Source: FW021-bin31 sp964647485 (GTDB lineage: Bacteria > Bacteroidota > Bacteroidia > Chitinophagales > Chitinophagaceae). Taken from it: DNA of 64,000 bases. Below are positions 27,068 to 34,860 of this stretch, piece after piece (within the stretch, counting starts at the first letter, position 1; each line of letters begins with the position of its first letter). Under the pieces are notes generated by a model, which was not told where the DNA came from, searched no databases, and saw nothing but the letters and a program-made list of their open reading frames with translations. Made by a program: the position numbers and the translations under genes. The stretch covers positions 1-64,000 of the forward strand of contig CAZYHV010000006.1 of assembly GCA_964647485.1 (NCBI GenBank), read 5' to 3'.

Positions 27068-28381
27068 TTAAAATTGTTGTTTGCCTTGATAAAAATTAAG
27101 GAGTGCCGTATATAAAGAGGTCAAATATTTTGTTTGTAATAAGGTCTGTTCAGCGTTTAGAAAACTATTTCTTTTTACTGCCAGTTCCGTAGTGGTCAAT
27201 CCTCCGAAATCAAACTTTTTCCGTGCCAAATCATAAGCTAATTTCGCATTGTCTCTGGCAACTTTAGCGGAAGTTTGCTGCGATTGGTTAGCTACTGCAT
27301 TTTGCCAAGTGTTTTCTATATCGGAATATAAACTCTTTTGTGCATCAATTTTATCAAGTTTATTTTGTTCTATTTCTATTTTAGCCAGCTTTACGTTCGT
27401 TTTATTTTGATTTTTGGAAAAGATGGGAATATTTAGTGATACCCCTACTTGTGGACTTAAATTGTTGTCGAGTTGCGTCAAAAAATCAAAGCTTCTGGAA
27501 TTGGTATAACCGGTATTTACTCCGGCATTTAGAGACAAAGTAGGTTTGAAAGCAGCTTTTGTAATATCCAATTCTTTTTCTAAAATATCATTCTGAGCAT
27601 CGAATATTTTTAGGTCGGGAAAAGATTTTGCAGCGGTAGCAAATACGGTTTGTTTGTCCGGTATAATTGTTTGTATTTTGGTTAGCGAGACAGGCTGAAT
27701 TTGAAAATCTACCTCAGGTTCCAGTTCTAATAATTGTTTCAGTTGCAAAACTTGTTGGTCATATTGGTTCTGAGCAGTTACAACTGCATATTCAGCGGTA
27801 GCATATTCCGTTTGTAAATCAGCTAAATCTAACTTTGCAATGGCTCCATTGTCATATTTGGTTTGCGCTTGATTTAGTTCTTCTTTTGCGGTAGCCAAAG
27901 CATTTTTTGCAATCGTAATACCTTCATGGTAATATAAGGCTTGTAGATATGCTTGTATCACCTCCAATTCGATGCTGTTTTTTGCCTGCTCCCGATAAAG
28001 CTCACTTTGAGATACCAGTAATTTGTTTTTTTCTATTTGCAAATTAAGTTTATTGCCCTCATAGAGGGTCATTTGTGCAGAAACACCATAACTGTTAGAC
28101 ACAATGGACTGGTTGATAAAATCACTAGTGATAGGATCGATGGTAGAACCATTCGAAAAACTAAAAGATCCACTGGCAGAAACAGAGGGTAATTTATTGT
28201 ATTTCTGTTGACGATAATTTACCTCGCTAGTCTGTTGGTCTAGCACGCTTTTCTTTACTTGGATGTTGTTCTCCAGTGCATAATCGATGCTCTCTTGCAA
28301 ATCCCATTGGATAGAATCCTGCGTTTGAGCCTTGGTGTATAAACTACTTAACAGCAATAATATGATCAAATAATATTTCAT
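27068..28381 (-). CDS. TolC-family outer-membrane efflux protein
   Basis: Outer-membrane channel of 437 aa. Signal peptide MKYYLIILLLLSSLYTKAQ, then two OEP repeats rich in long helices, with heptad-like KYDNGAIAKLDLADLQTEYA and RKKFDFGGLTTTELAV. The start is the ATG at 28381, which opens the signal peptide; an upstream in-frame ATG at 28402 adds seven polar residues. First gene of the six-gene efflux and two-component operon. Confidence 0.93.
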   Translation of the reverse strand: MKYYLIILLLLSSLYTKAQTQDSIQWDLQESIDYALENNIQVKKSVLDQQTSEVNYRQQKYNKLPSVSASGSFSFSNGSTIDPITSDFINQSIVSNSYGVSAQMTLYEGNKLNLQIEKNKLLVSQSELYREQAKNSIELEVIQAYLQALYYHEGITIAKNALATAKEELNQAQTKYDNGAIAKLDLADLQTEYATAEYAVVTAQNQYDQQVLQLKQLLELEPEVDFQIQPVSLTKIQTIIPDKQTVFATAAKSFPDLKIFDAQNDILEKELDITKAAFKPTLSLNAGVNTGYTNSRSFDFLTQLDNNLSPQVGVSLNIPIFSKNQNKTNVKLAKIEIEQNKLDKIDAQKSLYSDIENTWQNAVANQSQQTSAKVARDNAKLAYDLARKKFDFGGLTTTELAVKRNSFLNAEQTLLQTKYLTSLYTALLNFYQGKQQF

Positions 28382-28713
28382 TTCACTATTTATTTGGTAC
28401 AATGCAAAAGTTGAATTTTATCTTGCTACGGTAAAGCGAAATAGAAGGGAAGGCTTGATTTATCGACAAACACAGGATTTTTATCGACAGGAAATTTTAA
28501 AGGAGCCTGCTTAATAACACGTTTTGCTTGATAAGAAAAAGAATTCCGGTTATTATATTTTATGCTAATGCAAGTTTTTTGGAACCATAGAATCTCTTCA
28601 TCGAGGAAATTTCAATATTGAGCGATAAAATTCCCGATTGCATCTATTGGAATAGGCTTTAATTTAAAAGAATAGATTATTTTGCGCAACTTAATCACTA
28701 AAAAACGAATAAA
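28382..28713. other. Intergenic region with the left part of a MITE-like repeat
   Basis: The segment 28502-28580 (starting AGCCTGCTTAATAAC) is similar over about 75 bp to the left end of the element at 21626. No matching right-hand inverted repeat is seen, so this copy is probably a truncated relic. Nothing else is supported in this gap between the divergent TolC and DoxX genes. Confidence 0.55.
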
Positions 28714-29151
28714 ATGAGTGTAACAAAGTATTTATCAAAGGAATGGGGCAGAGGCAATGAGATTGCCTTATTTCTCCTGCGCGTAGTAGCCGGATTGGTA
28801 TTATTATATGGACATGGATTTAAAAAGCTAACTACCATCTTTTCCGGAGAAGAGATAAGGTTTATGGATCCTTTAGGAATTGGTGCAACTTCTTCTTATT
28901 ATATGGCAGGCTTTGCAGAAGGGATATGTGCTATCTTATTGATTTTGGGTTTGTTTTCCAGATTGGCTACTCTTGTTTTAGCTATTAATTTTGTTGTTAT
29001 TTTTTATGTTCATGCCATAGGTGGGGATGGATTTCAAGAGTTGGAACTCATCTTCTTTTATTTGGCTTCCTTTGTAGCTCTCACCTTTTCCGGTCCGGGG
29101 AGATTCTCGCTGGATTATTGGTGGTTTGGTAAGAGAAATAACAGAAGATAG
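28714..29151 (+). CDS. DoxX family membrane protein
   Basis: Small inner-membrane protein of 145 aa with four hydrophobic helices. The opening LFLLRVVAGLVLLYGHGFKK and ISSYYMAGFAEGICAILLILGLF-like helix pattern (residues about 60-82) are typical of DoxX. Family members are linked to redox and thiol stress in some bacteria, but no specific role can be given here. A deleted copy of this gene is present at 30828-30967. Confidence 0.88.
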   Translation: MSVTKYLSKEWGRGNEIALFLLRVVAGLVLLYGHGFKKLTTIFSGEEIRFMDPLGIGATSSYYMAGFAEGICAILLILGLFSRLATLVLAINFVVIFYVHAIGGDGFQELELIFFYLASFVALTFSGPGRFSLDYWWFGKRNNRR

Positions 29152-29263
29152 ATAATCCGGAGGTGCCCAATATGGGCTTCATCGTCGGAACCTTTGGGAA
29201 CTGAGTTTACCGAACAAAGGAGACTATATCTTGTTTGTTTAGATAAAATGTTGAATTTATGTC

Positions 29264-29490
29264 TTAACCCGCATTATTCATGAGATTAGCTTTTTGTAGC
29301 TACAAGACATCGAACTCCACCGCAGTAGTAGCCTACTGCAAGGAGTTTGTAACGCGGTAGATGCAAAAAGATAATTTCAAACTATTCCTCAAATTTGGGG
29401 AACGATCAAAACATGAAAAAGTTTGCCAAGCTATTGATTTTAAACGATTTTTAGAGTTGTTTCAAAAAAATGGTGAATATTGCGGGTTAA
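29264..29490. mobile_element. MITE-like element with 16-bp terminal inverted repeats
   Basis: TTAACCCGCATTATTC (29264-29279) pairs with the reverse complement of 29475-29490, with about two mismatches. The 227-bp interior has no transposase. Probably a non-autonomous element or the ends of a deleted IS. No target duplication is evident. Confidence 0.5.
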
Positions 29491-29589
29491 CTCCCGCATT
29501 CAATAATTTTAAAATTATCATAAACCCGACAAAACTAAAATAATCTTTATACATACAGAGTAATGATTATTTTAGTCATCAAAGGCTAC

Positions 29590-29613
29590 ACCTGTCTGCC
29601 GGCAAAGGCAGGT
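29590..29613. repeat. GC-rich imperfect hairpin
   Basis: ACCTGTCTGCC and GGCAAAGGCAGGT form an imperfect dyad, GC-rich against an AT-rich background, 28 bp before the phytase ATG. It looks like a dispersed extragenic palindrome. Only one copy is seen in this window. Confidence 0.4.
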
Positions 29614-29641
29614 CTGACCATAAAAAACTAAAAATAAACAC

Positions 29642-30739
29642 ATGAAAGATAAGAAAATAAGGCTTTATATGTCCATTGGATTGGTTTCTATACTTGCATT
29701 TTTCGGATGTAATAATATAAAAGAAGATAGTAGTAAGGATTCAGGAGCTTTGAATGCAATACAACCGACAACTATTACGGAAACGACCTTAACAGATACC
29801 GATGATCCTGCTATTTGGATTAACCATAAAAACAAGGATAGTAGTCTTATAATAGGAACCGACAAGGATCCTGAGAATGGAGGACTCTATGCGTTTGATC
29901 TACAAGGTAAAATTCAAAGAACGGCTCTGGGTTTGAAAGATGCGAACAACGTAGATATAGCTTATGGTTTTAAACTGCATGAGAGGAAGGTGGATATTGC
30001 CGTTACGACGGAAAGACATCGACATAGAATTCGTGTGTTTTCTTTACCCTCGCTAAAAGCTATCGATGGAGGAGGAATTCCCGTCTTTGCAGAAGATAAA
30101 AAAGAATACCGTCAGCCAATGGGCATTGCGCTATATACTCGTCCTTCTGATCATGCTATATTTGCTATTGTTGGTCGAAAAAAAGGACCTCAGAATGGCT
30201 ATCTCGAGGAATATTTATTAGAAGCTGATGATAAGGGGAGAATAAAAGGCAAATTGGTAAGAAAATTTGGGAAATATTCAGGAAAAAAAGAAATAGAATC
30301 AATTGCAGTGGATAATGAATTGGGGTATGTCTATTATTCTGATGAGAAGGCCGGAATACGAAAATATTATGCCGATCCAAAAAAAGGGAATAAAGAATTG
30401 GCCTTTTTTGGACAAAATGATTTTAAAAGGGATATAGAAGGTATTGCTATCTATAAACTTACAGATAGCACAGGATATATTATCGTTTCTGACCAGCAAG
30501 CTTGTCGATTTAATGTATACCCTCGAAGAGGAAAAGGAAAGAATCATAATGAATATAAAAAGATTGTGAGTGTTCCATTGTCTACAATCTTCACGGACGG
30601 TGCAGAAGTAACAAGCACAAGCTTACCCAATTATCCTCATGGCTTGTTTGTTGCTATGAGTGATGATAAAACTTTTCAATATTACAGGTGGATAGACATC
30701 GCTAAAGGCTATGGATTGCAAGTTAAAGAAGTTCATTAG
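29642..30739 (+). CDS. Beta-propeller phytase (3-phytase-like) lipoprotein
   Basis: Exported lipoprotein of 365 aa with lipobox AFFG-C23. The domain from about residue 40 matches beta-propeller phytases, which use Ca2+ to remove phosphate from phytate: TDTDDPAIWINHKN, NNVDIAYGF, QPMGIALYTR, KEIESIAVDNELGYVYYSDE and RDIEGIAIY are typical blade segments. Length fits the family. It would release phosphate or inositol phosphates outside the cell. It sits between an intact and a deleted DoxX copy, so it may have arrived or been duplicated with that DNA. Confidence 0.9.
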   Translation: MKDKKIRLYMSIGLVSILAFFGCNNIKEDSSKDSGALNAIQPTTITETTLTDTDDPAIWINHKNKDSSLIIGTDKDPENGGLYAFDLQGKIQRTALGLKDANNVDIAYGFKLHERKVDIAVTTERHRHRIRVFSLPSLKAIDGGGIPVFAEDKKEYRQPMGIALYTRPSDHAIFAIVGRKKGPQNGYLEEYLLEADDKGRIKGKLVRKFGKYSGKKEIESIAVDNELGYVYYSDEKAGIRKYYADPKKGNKELAFFGQNDFKRDIEGIAIYKLTDSTGYIIVSDQQACRFNVYPRRGKGKNHNEYKKIVSVPLSTIFTDGAEVTSTSLPNYPHGLFVAMSDDKTFQYYRWIDIAKGYGLQVKEVH

Positions 30740-31077
30740 CGTATAGCATATGAGCCAGATCACGAAAGAGGCTTATCTCAGGTAATATTAAAATTTTAGG
30801 GCTCTTTCAAAATAATAGTTGAATTCTGATTGGTATTATTATATGGCATCGATTTAAATAATTAGTACTCATCTTATTTTATTTGACTCCCTTTGTAGCA
30901 CTCCCCTTTTCCAATCCGGGGAAATTTTCGCTGGAAGAATGGTGGTTGGATAGGAAAAATAACAGGAGTCCCATCCGGAGAAGCGCATTTTGTTTCTTTA
31001 ATAAAAAGGCTTAAATTGGTTCTCTCGAAGGGCTGCCGATAATAATAGTTCGTGTTGAACCTCTAAAATGATAAGTG
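30740..31077. other. Intergenic region with DoxX relic
   Basis: 338 bp between phytase and the hydrolase gene. It contains the DoxX pseudogene described separately. I see no further gene or clear promoter in the remainder. Confidence 0.6.
30828..30967 (+). pseudogene. DoxX gene relic with internal deletion
   Basis: GATTGGTATTATTATATGG at 30828 repeats the intact DoxX gene at about 28792. After about 40 bp the match jumps to the 3-prime part of DoxX (CTCATCTT, CCTTTGTAGC, then TGGTGGTT near 29045-29145). About 200 bp of the middle are missing. The remnant cannot encode a membrane protein. It lies downstream of the phytase gene, in the same orientation as the intact copy. Confidence 0.85.
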
Positions 31078-31824
31078 ATGAAAAAAATAAGTATCTTTAT
31101 TCTACTATTTTTCACTATTTCAATTTCCACTATGGGACAGGAATTAAAAACTATTCCGTATAATGACGGCAATCAAAAGCTCAACGGATTAGTTACTTCC
31201 AATGCAGGGAAAAATTTGCCGGGCGTATTGATTTTACCAGCTTGGAAAGGAATCGATGATGAAGCCAAATCCGCTGCTTTAGCATTAGAAAAAGAAGGAT
31301 ATATAGCCTTCATTGCTGACATATATGGGGAAGGAAATATCCCTACAGATGCTTCTTCAGCAGCAAAAATAGCCTCTTCCTACAGAGCGGATTACAAAGC
31401 TTATCAGCACCGTATTCAGCTTGCGCTGACAGAATTAAAGAAACAAGGTGCAAATCCGAATAAAATGGCGGTAATCGGTTATTGTTTTGGAGGGACGGGA
31501 GCATTAGAGACCGCCAGAGCCGGATTCTCTGTAGAAGGAGTGGTTTCTATTCATGGTGGATTAGGAAAAAGTGCTGACCGTCCAAATAAGCCCCTACATA
31601 CAAAGATATTGATTGAAAATCCGGCAGAAGACAAAGGAGTTACCAAAGATATTTATGACCACTTGGTGAAAGAATTAAAAGACGGCAATGCCGATTGGCA
31701 GATTATTACCTATGCTCATTGTGGACATACGTTTACTAATCCGGAATCAAAGGAATACAATCCTGTCATGGCAAAAAGAGCCTGGAATCACACTTTGCTG
31801 TTTTTGGATGAAATTTTAAATTAA
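31078..31824 (+). CDS. Exported dienelactone-hydrolase family protein
   Basis: Alpha/beta-hydrolase of 248 aa with a signal peptide (ILLFFTISISTMG, cleaved near residue 20). The nucleophile elbow GYCFGG places the catalytic Cys at about residue 136, as in dienelactone hydrolases. The His is in AHCGHTF near the C-terminus. Family members cleave esters or lactones. The export signal is less usual for true dienelactone hydrolase, so the substrate is open. The ATG at 31078 is used; a GTG directly precedes it. Confidence 0.88.
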   Translation: MKKISIFILLFFTISISTMGQELKTIPYNDGNQKLNGLVTSNAGKNLPGVLILPAWKGIDDEAKSAALALEKEGYIAFIADIYGEGNIPTDASSAAKIASSYRADYKAYQHRIQLALTELKKQGANPNKMAVIGYCFGGTGALETARAGFSVEGVVSIHGGLGKSADRPNKPLHTKILIENPAEDKGVTKDIYDHLVKELKDGNADWQIITYAHCGHTFTNPESKEYNPVMAKRAWNHTLLFLDEILN

Positions 31825-31862
31825 AAGGAAGGAAGGCGGAAGCTTTTTATTGAATTTCTGTT

Positions 31863-32688
31863 TTAACTGATAAAATCTAAGTAATTGTCGGGGTGAATGA
31901 TTGAGAAGTCGGCTTGTGGATAGGTTTTTGCAAAAAAAACCGGTATCTTTTTCTTTCTCTTTCCCCATTTGAATTCAAAGGCTTGTATCTTTCCGGCTGT
32001 AGTTTCTATAAGATCTATTTCTTGTCTGTCATAAGTACGCCAGAAGTAATATCTTCTATCCTTTTGACTGTAATTATTATACTTTATTCGTTCAGATATA
32101 CAATAACTCTCCCATAAAGCACCCATATCTTGACGAAGTGCCGGCAACCTAAAATCTCCTATTAATGCGTTTCTGACCCCATTGTCATAAAAATACCATT
32201 TGGAGGATTTGACAATTTCTTTTCGAGGATTATTGCTAAAACCATTTAAAGAAAAAAGGATATCCACTTTAGCCAATAAATTCAGATAACGCTCTACGGT
32301 GTTTTTACTGATACCTAATTGCCTTGCCAATTCATTGTAAGATACTTCTGAATCGGTTTGATAGGCAATTAATGGCAATAAATCTTTAATCTTCCGACTA
32401 TTTTGTATCCTTTCGAAAGCTAAGATGTCTTTTAAAAGATAGGAATTGACCCATTCTCTCAGCACTTCTTTTTTATCTTCTACCGTTGGTAATTAGCAAC
32501 ACTTCGATGCTCTAAAAGTTGTTGTACTTCTATATCTTCGGCATTCAAATGCAGGAAGGGGATGTCTATTTTGTGTTCTAGTGCTTTTAATAAGATTTCC
32601 CCGTACGACGAGTGCCAAAGAGCAATAGCACTTTATTTACGCCTATTTTCTTCCGTATTAGCAAGGCTGTTTTCCTGGGGATCTTCAT
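31863..32688 (-). pseudogene. Broken DUF4143 AAA-type ATPase gene
   Basis: The open 200-codon frame (31863-32465) is only the C-terminal part: winged-helix-like SYNELARQLGISKNTVERYL and then DUF4143 (YYFWRTYDRQEIDLIE, FEFKWGKRKKK). Upstream on the same strand, starting at the ATG at 32688 (MKIPRK), is the N-terminal piece with a P-loop GTRRTGKS, after which the frame hits a stop. A shift of frame continues it as EILLKALEHKIDIP, then LHLNAEDIEVQQLLEHRSV, and another stop. The middle of the ATPase domain (around 100 residues, with Walker B) is absent. The gene is therefore inactivated by frameshift and deletion. Confidence 0.85.
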
Positions 32689-32697
32689 TGCTGTATC

Positions 32698-32825
32698 TTA
32701 ATTTGGTCAATAAATAAACGAAATGTACATCAATTTTGTCAATTGAATAGCTTAATTTGTATTAATTCCGTCAGGGTATTGACCAAATTAACGTTAATTC
32801 TGTCAATACACTGACTAAATTAACG
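32698..32825. repeat. Four-copy 32-bp tandem repeat with internal dyad symmetry
   Basis: Copies start at 32698, 32730, 32762 and 32794, exactly 32 bp apart. The last two are the best: TTAATTnnGTCA, 6 bp, TGACnAAATTAA, then CG. The first two keep the left arm and have a degenerate right arm. The array lies just upstream of the broken DUF4143 ATPase start (32688) and of the trpS 3-prime end. It may be an operator array for that gene. Confidence 0.8.
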
Positions 32826-32860
32826 CTAATAAATATTTTCTAAGGAATGGTTATTTCTAT

Positions 32861-33859
32861 CTAACTTTGCAATCCCATCATTTTTTTTGCCTCCGTTACC
32901 GTTTTTGATGCAGATTCTCTGGCTTTTTCACTTCCTTCTTGGATAATTTTATTCAAGTAATTTTCATCTTTGAGAAGTTCTTCGGCTTTATCTCTGATAG
33001 GAGCTATAAATCTGACCATGTCGGCACCTAATTGTTTTTTAAAATCGCCATAACGAATATTGCATTCATTGTAATCTTTTTCAAATTTTTCAACTATATC
33101 CGAAGTTGAAACGATAGATAATAAGGTAAATAGATTTTCTATATAATCAGGTTTGGGAGCATTGGGCTCTTGTGGACCGGCATCTGTCTTGGCTTTTTTA
33201 ATCTTTTTGATGATTTTTTCATCGCTGTCGGCTAAATAGATAGTTGCCGATTCATGTTGGCTTTTGCTCATTTTCCCGTCACCATTTAGGCTGCCAATTT
33301 TGACTAAATTGGAACCTCCATCGTTGAATCCCTGTGGAGAAGGGAATAATTTTCCGTATTTATGATTAAAACGCGCTGCAAAGTTTCTGGTCATCTCTAA
33401 ATGCTGTTCCTGATCTTTACCTACAGGAACATATTTCGCTCTGTGTAGCAAGATGTCTGCAGCCATCAAGACGGGATAAGTAAGTAATCCGGCATTAATA
33501 TTTTCCTTATGTTGTCGAATTTTTTCTTTAAAAGTAGGTACTTTTTCTAATTCTCCTTTATAGGCCAGCATGTTCAATAAAAGGTAAAGCTCGGCAGTCT
33601 CAGGAACTCGACTTTGAGTGTAAAGCGTTACTTTTTCAGGATCTAAACCTGAAGCAATATTTTCTGCCAAAACACGATATACACTTTCTTTTAAATGTTT
33701 AGGCTCCGGATGAGTAGTAAGGGAATGTAAATCTGCTACAAAAAAATAACAGTCATATTTTTCCTGCATCATTATAAAATTACGAATGGCACCAAAATAA
33801 TTTCCTAAATGCAAATTTCCGGTAGGTCGTATTCCGCTGACAACAATATCTTTTTTCAT
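32861..33859 (-). CDS. trpS: Tryptophanyl-tRNA synthetase
   Basis: Class I aminoacyl-tRNA synthetase that charges tRNA-Trp. The HIGH-type motif is in PTGNLHLGN (residues 12-20) and the KMSKS motif is intact in DGKMSKSQ. Length of 332 aa is normal for bacterial TrpS. The start is the ATG at 33859 (MKKDIVVSGIRPTG); the frame is open for 33 more codons upstream but that part is hydrophobic and overlaps the divergent gene. Confidence 0.96.
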   Translation of the reverse strand: MKKDIVVSGIRPTGNLHLGNYFGAIRNFIMMQEKYDCYFFVADLHSLTTHPEPKHLKESVYRVLAENIASGLDPEKVTLYTQSRVPETAELYLLLNMLAYKGELEKVPTFKEKIRQHKENINAGLLTYPVLMAADILLHRAKYVPVGKDQEQHLEMTRNFAARFNHKYGKLFPSPQGFNDGGSNLVKIGSLNGDGKMSKSQHESATIYLADSDEKIIKKIKKAKTDAGPQEPNAPKPDYIENLFTLLSIVSTSDIVEKFEKDYNECNIRYGDFKKQLGADMVRFIAPIRDKAEELLKDENYLNKIIQEGSEKARESASKTVTEAKKMMGLQS

Positions 33860-33936
33860 AGCCTGCAAAGTTACGGATAAGCCATAAATTATTATATTTG
33901 AAACGGTTTTAAAATGAAAGAAATAAAAAAGCAGCC

Positions 33937-34497
33937 ATGCCACTGAAGATATATACAAAAAAAGGAGATCAAGGAAAAACCTCCCTGTTAGGAGGACAGC
34001 GGGTCTCTAAAGGGAGCTTACGTATAGCAGCTTATGGATCGGTAGATACCTTGAATGCTTATGTAGGCTGGGTTAGAGATTGGCAGGATAAGAAAGAAGT
34101 GATAAAAAGATTGACAACAATTCAAAGAAAGTTGTTTACCATTGGTGCTTTACTCGCTGTCGATGCCGATAAGAGTTCGAAAATGAAATTGCCGGAGATA
34201 AAGCCGCAGGATATCGAAGATTTAGAGAAAGATATTGATAGAATGGAGGAAGACCTTCCTCCTTTGCAATCTTTTATTTTACCCGGCGGACATCAAGCAG
34301 TATCTGCTTGTCATTTGGCAAGATGCCATTGTAGAGAAGCAGAACGAAACTGTGTTGTATTAGGAGATATAGGAGAAGATATTCCGGAGTTTGTTATTCC
34401 ATATCTAAACAGATTAAGTGATTATTTCTTTGTTTTGTCTCGATGGACGGCACAGCAATTGAATATTAAAGAAACAGAATGGGAAGGACGGAAGTAG
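33937..34497 (+). CDS. ATP:cob(I)alamin adenosyltransferase (PduO type)
   Basis: Makes adenosylcobalamin from cob(I)alamin and ATP in the cytoplasm. The N-terminal ATP-binding motif YTKKGDQGKTSLLGGQRVSK (residues 6-25) and the C-terminal RCHCREAERN and YLNRLSDYFFVLSRW segments are diagnostic of the PduO/MMAB family. 186 aa is the normal length. Divergent from trpS. No cobalamin riboswitch is visible upstream. A bidirectional-type hairpin follows the gene. Confidence 0.94.
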   Translation: MPLKIYTKKGDQGKTSLLGGQRVSKGSLRIAAYGSVDTLNAYVGWVRDWQDKKEVIKRLTTIQRKLFTIGALLAVDADKSSKMKLPEIKPQDIEDLEKDIDRMEEDLPPLQSFILPGGHQAVSACHLARCHCREAERNCVVLGDIGEDIPEFVIPYLNRLSDYFFVLSRWTAQQLNIKETEWEGRK

Positions 34498-34601
34498 TTG
34501 GATTAAATAGAATTCTTCCCAAACGGTTCTTTAATGAGTATCGCTTATACTGAACGGGGTCAGCTATAGCCAATACGGTCTATCCTTTTAGCGTGAAAGG
34601 A

Positions 34602-34636
34602 AACTACTCTTTTTTCATGGAGTAGTCTTCTTTTTT
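34602..34636. terminator. Convergent hairpin terminator
   Basis: ACTACTC (34603-34609) and GAGTAGT (34619-34625) form a 7-bp stem, followed on the plus strand by CTTCTTTTTT. It lies between the convergent adenosyltransferase gene and the arabinose operon and overlaps the stop codon of the small minus-strand gene. Confidence 0.6.
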
Positions 34637-34848
34637 CCGGGCCGATGTTTAATCAAAAAAACTAAACCCAAGATGAATAAAACGGCACCCCACCACAAGC
34701 CGGCATGTAGGTTTTCTAAAACGATGTCGGCTTGCTTATTTTTGGGTGCAAAGAAGTCGATGGCTTCGGCTGCTGAAACAATGATGCCATAAACGGTCAA
34801 TAATACACCGACAAAGAACCAAATTGATAATTTACTCTCTTTTTCCAT
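34615..34848 (-). CDS. Small two-helix membrane protein of the arabinose operon
   Basis: 77-aa protein with two hydrophobic helices (about 8-28 and 50-66) joined by a polar loop and a basic C-terminus (HRPGKKKTTP). I do not recognise a named family. It lies 12 bp downstream of the SSS symporter gene and is probably co-translated with it. It may be a small accessory subunit, by analogy with other transporters that have one. Short length keeps confidence moderate, but the helix pattern and position favour a real gene. Confidence 0.7.
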   Translation of the reverse strand: MEKESKLSIWFFVGVLLTVYGIIVSAAEAIDFFAPKNKQADIVLENLHAGLWWGAVLFILGLVFLIKHRPGKKKTTP

Positions 34849-34860
34849 AATAATAATTGT

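Larger units (their letters stand above)
29152..29641. other. Intergenic region rich in small repeats
   Basis: 490 bp between DoxX and phytase genes. It holds a MITE-like element (29264-29490), and a hairpin repeat (29590-29613). A 60-codon frame at 29361 partly inside the element has no recognisable homology, and I do not call it a gene. Confidence 0.6.

Noticed and set aside
29361..29543. 60-codon frame in the DoxX-phytase gap
   Set aside because: Mostly inside the MITE-like element and unlike any known protein.
31863..32465. Intact 200-aa DUF4143 protein
   Set aside because: The P-loop part lies upstream in a shifted frame, so this is the remainder of a broken gene.
32698..32825. CRISPR array
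   Set aside because: The repeats are contiguous and dyad-symmetric, with no unique spacers and no cas genes nearby.
33860..33958. Longer trpS N-terminus
   Set aside because: The extra 33 codons are hydrophobic, overlap the divergent cobalamin gene, and are absent from known TrpS.
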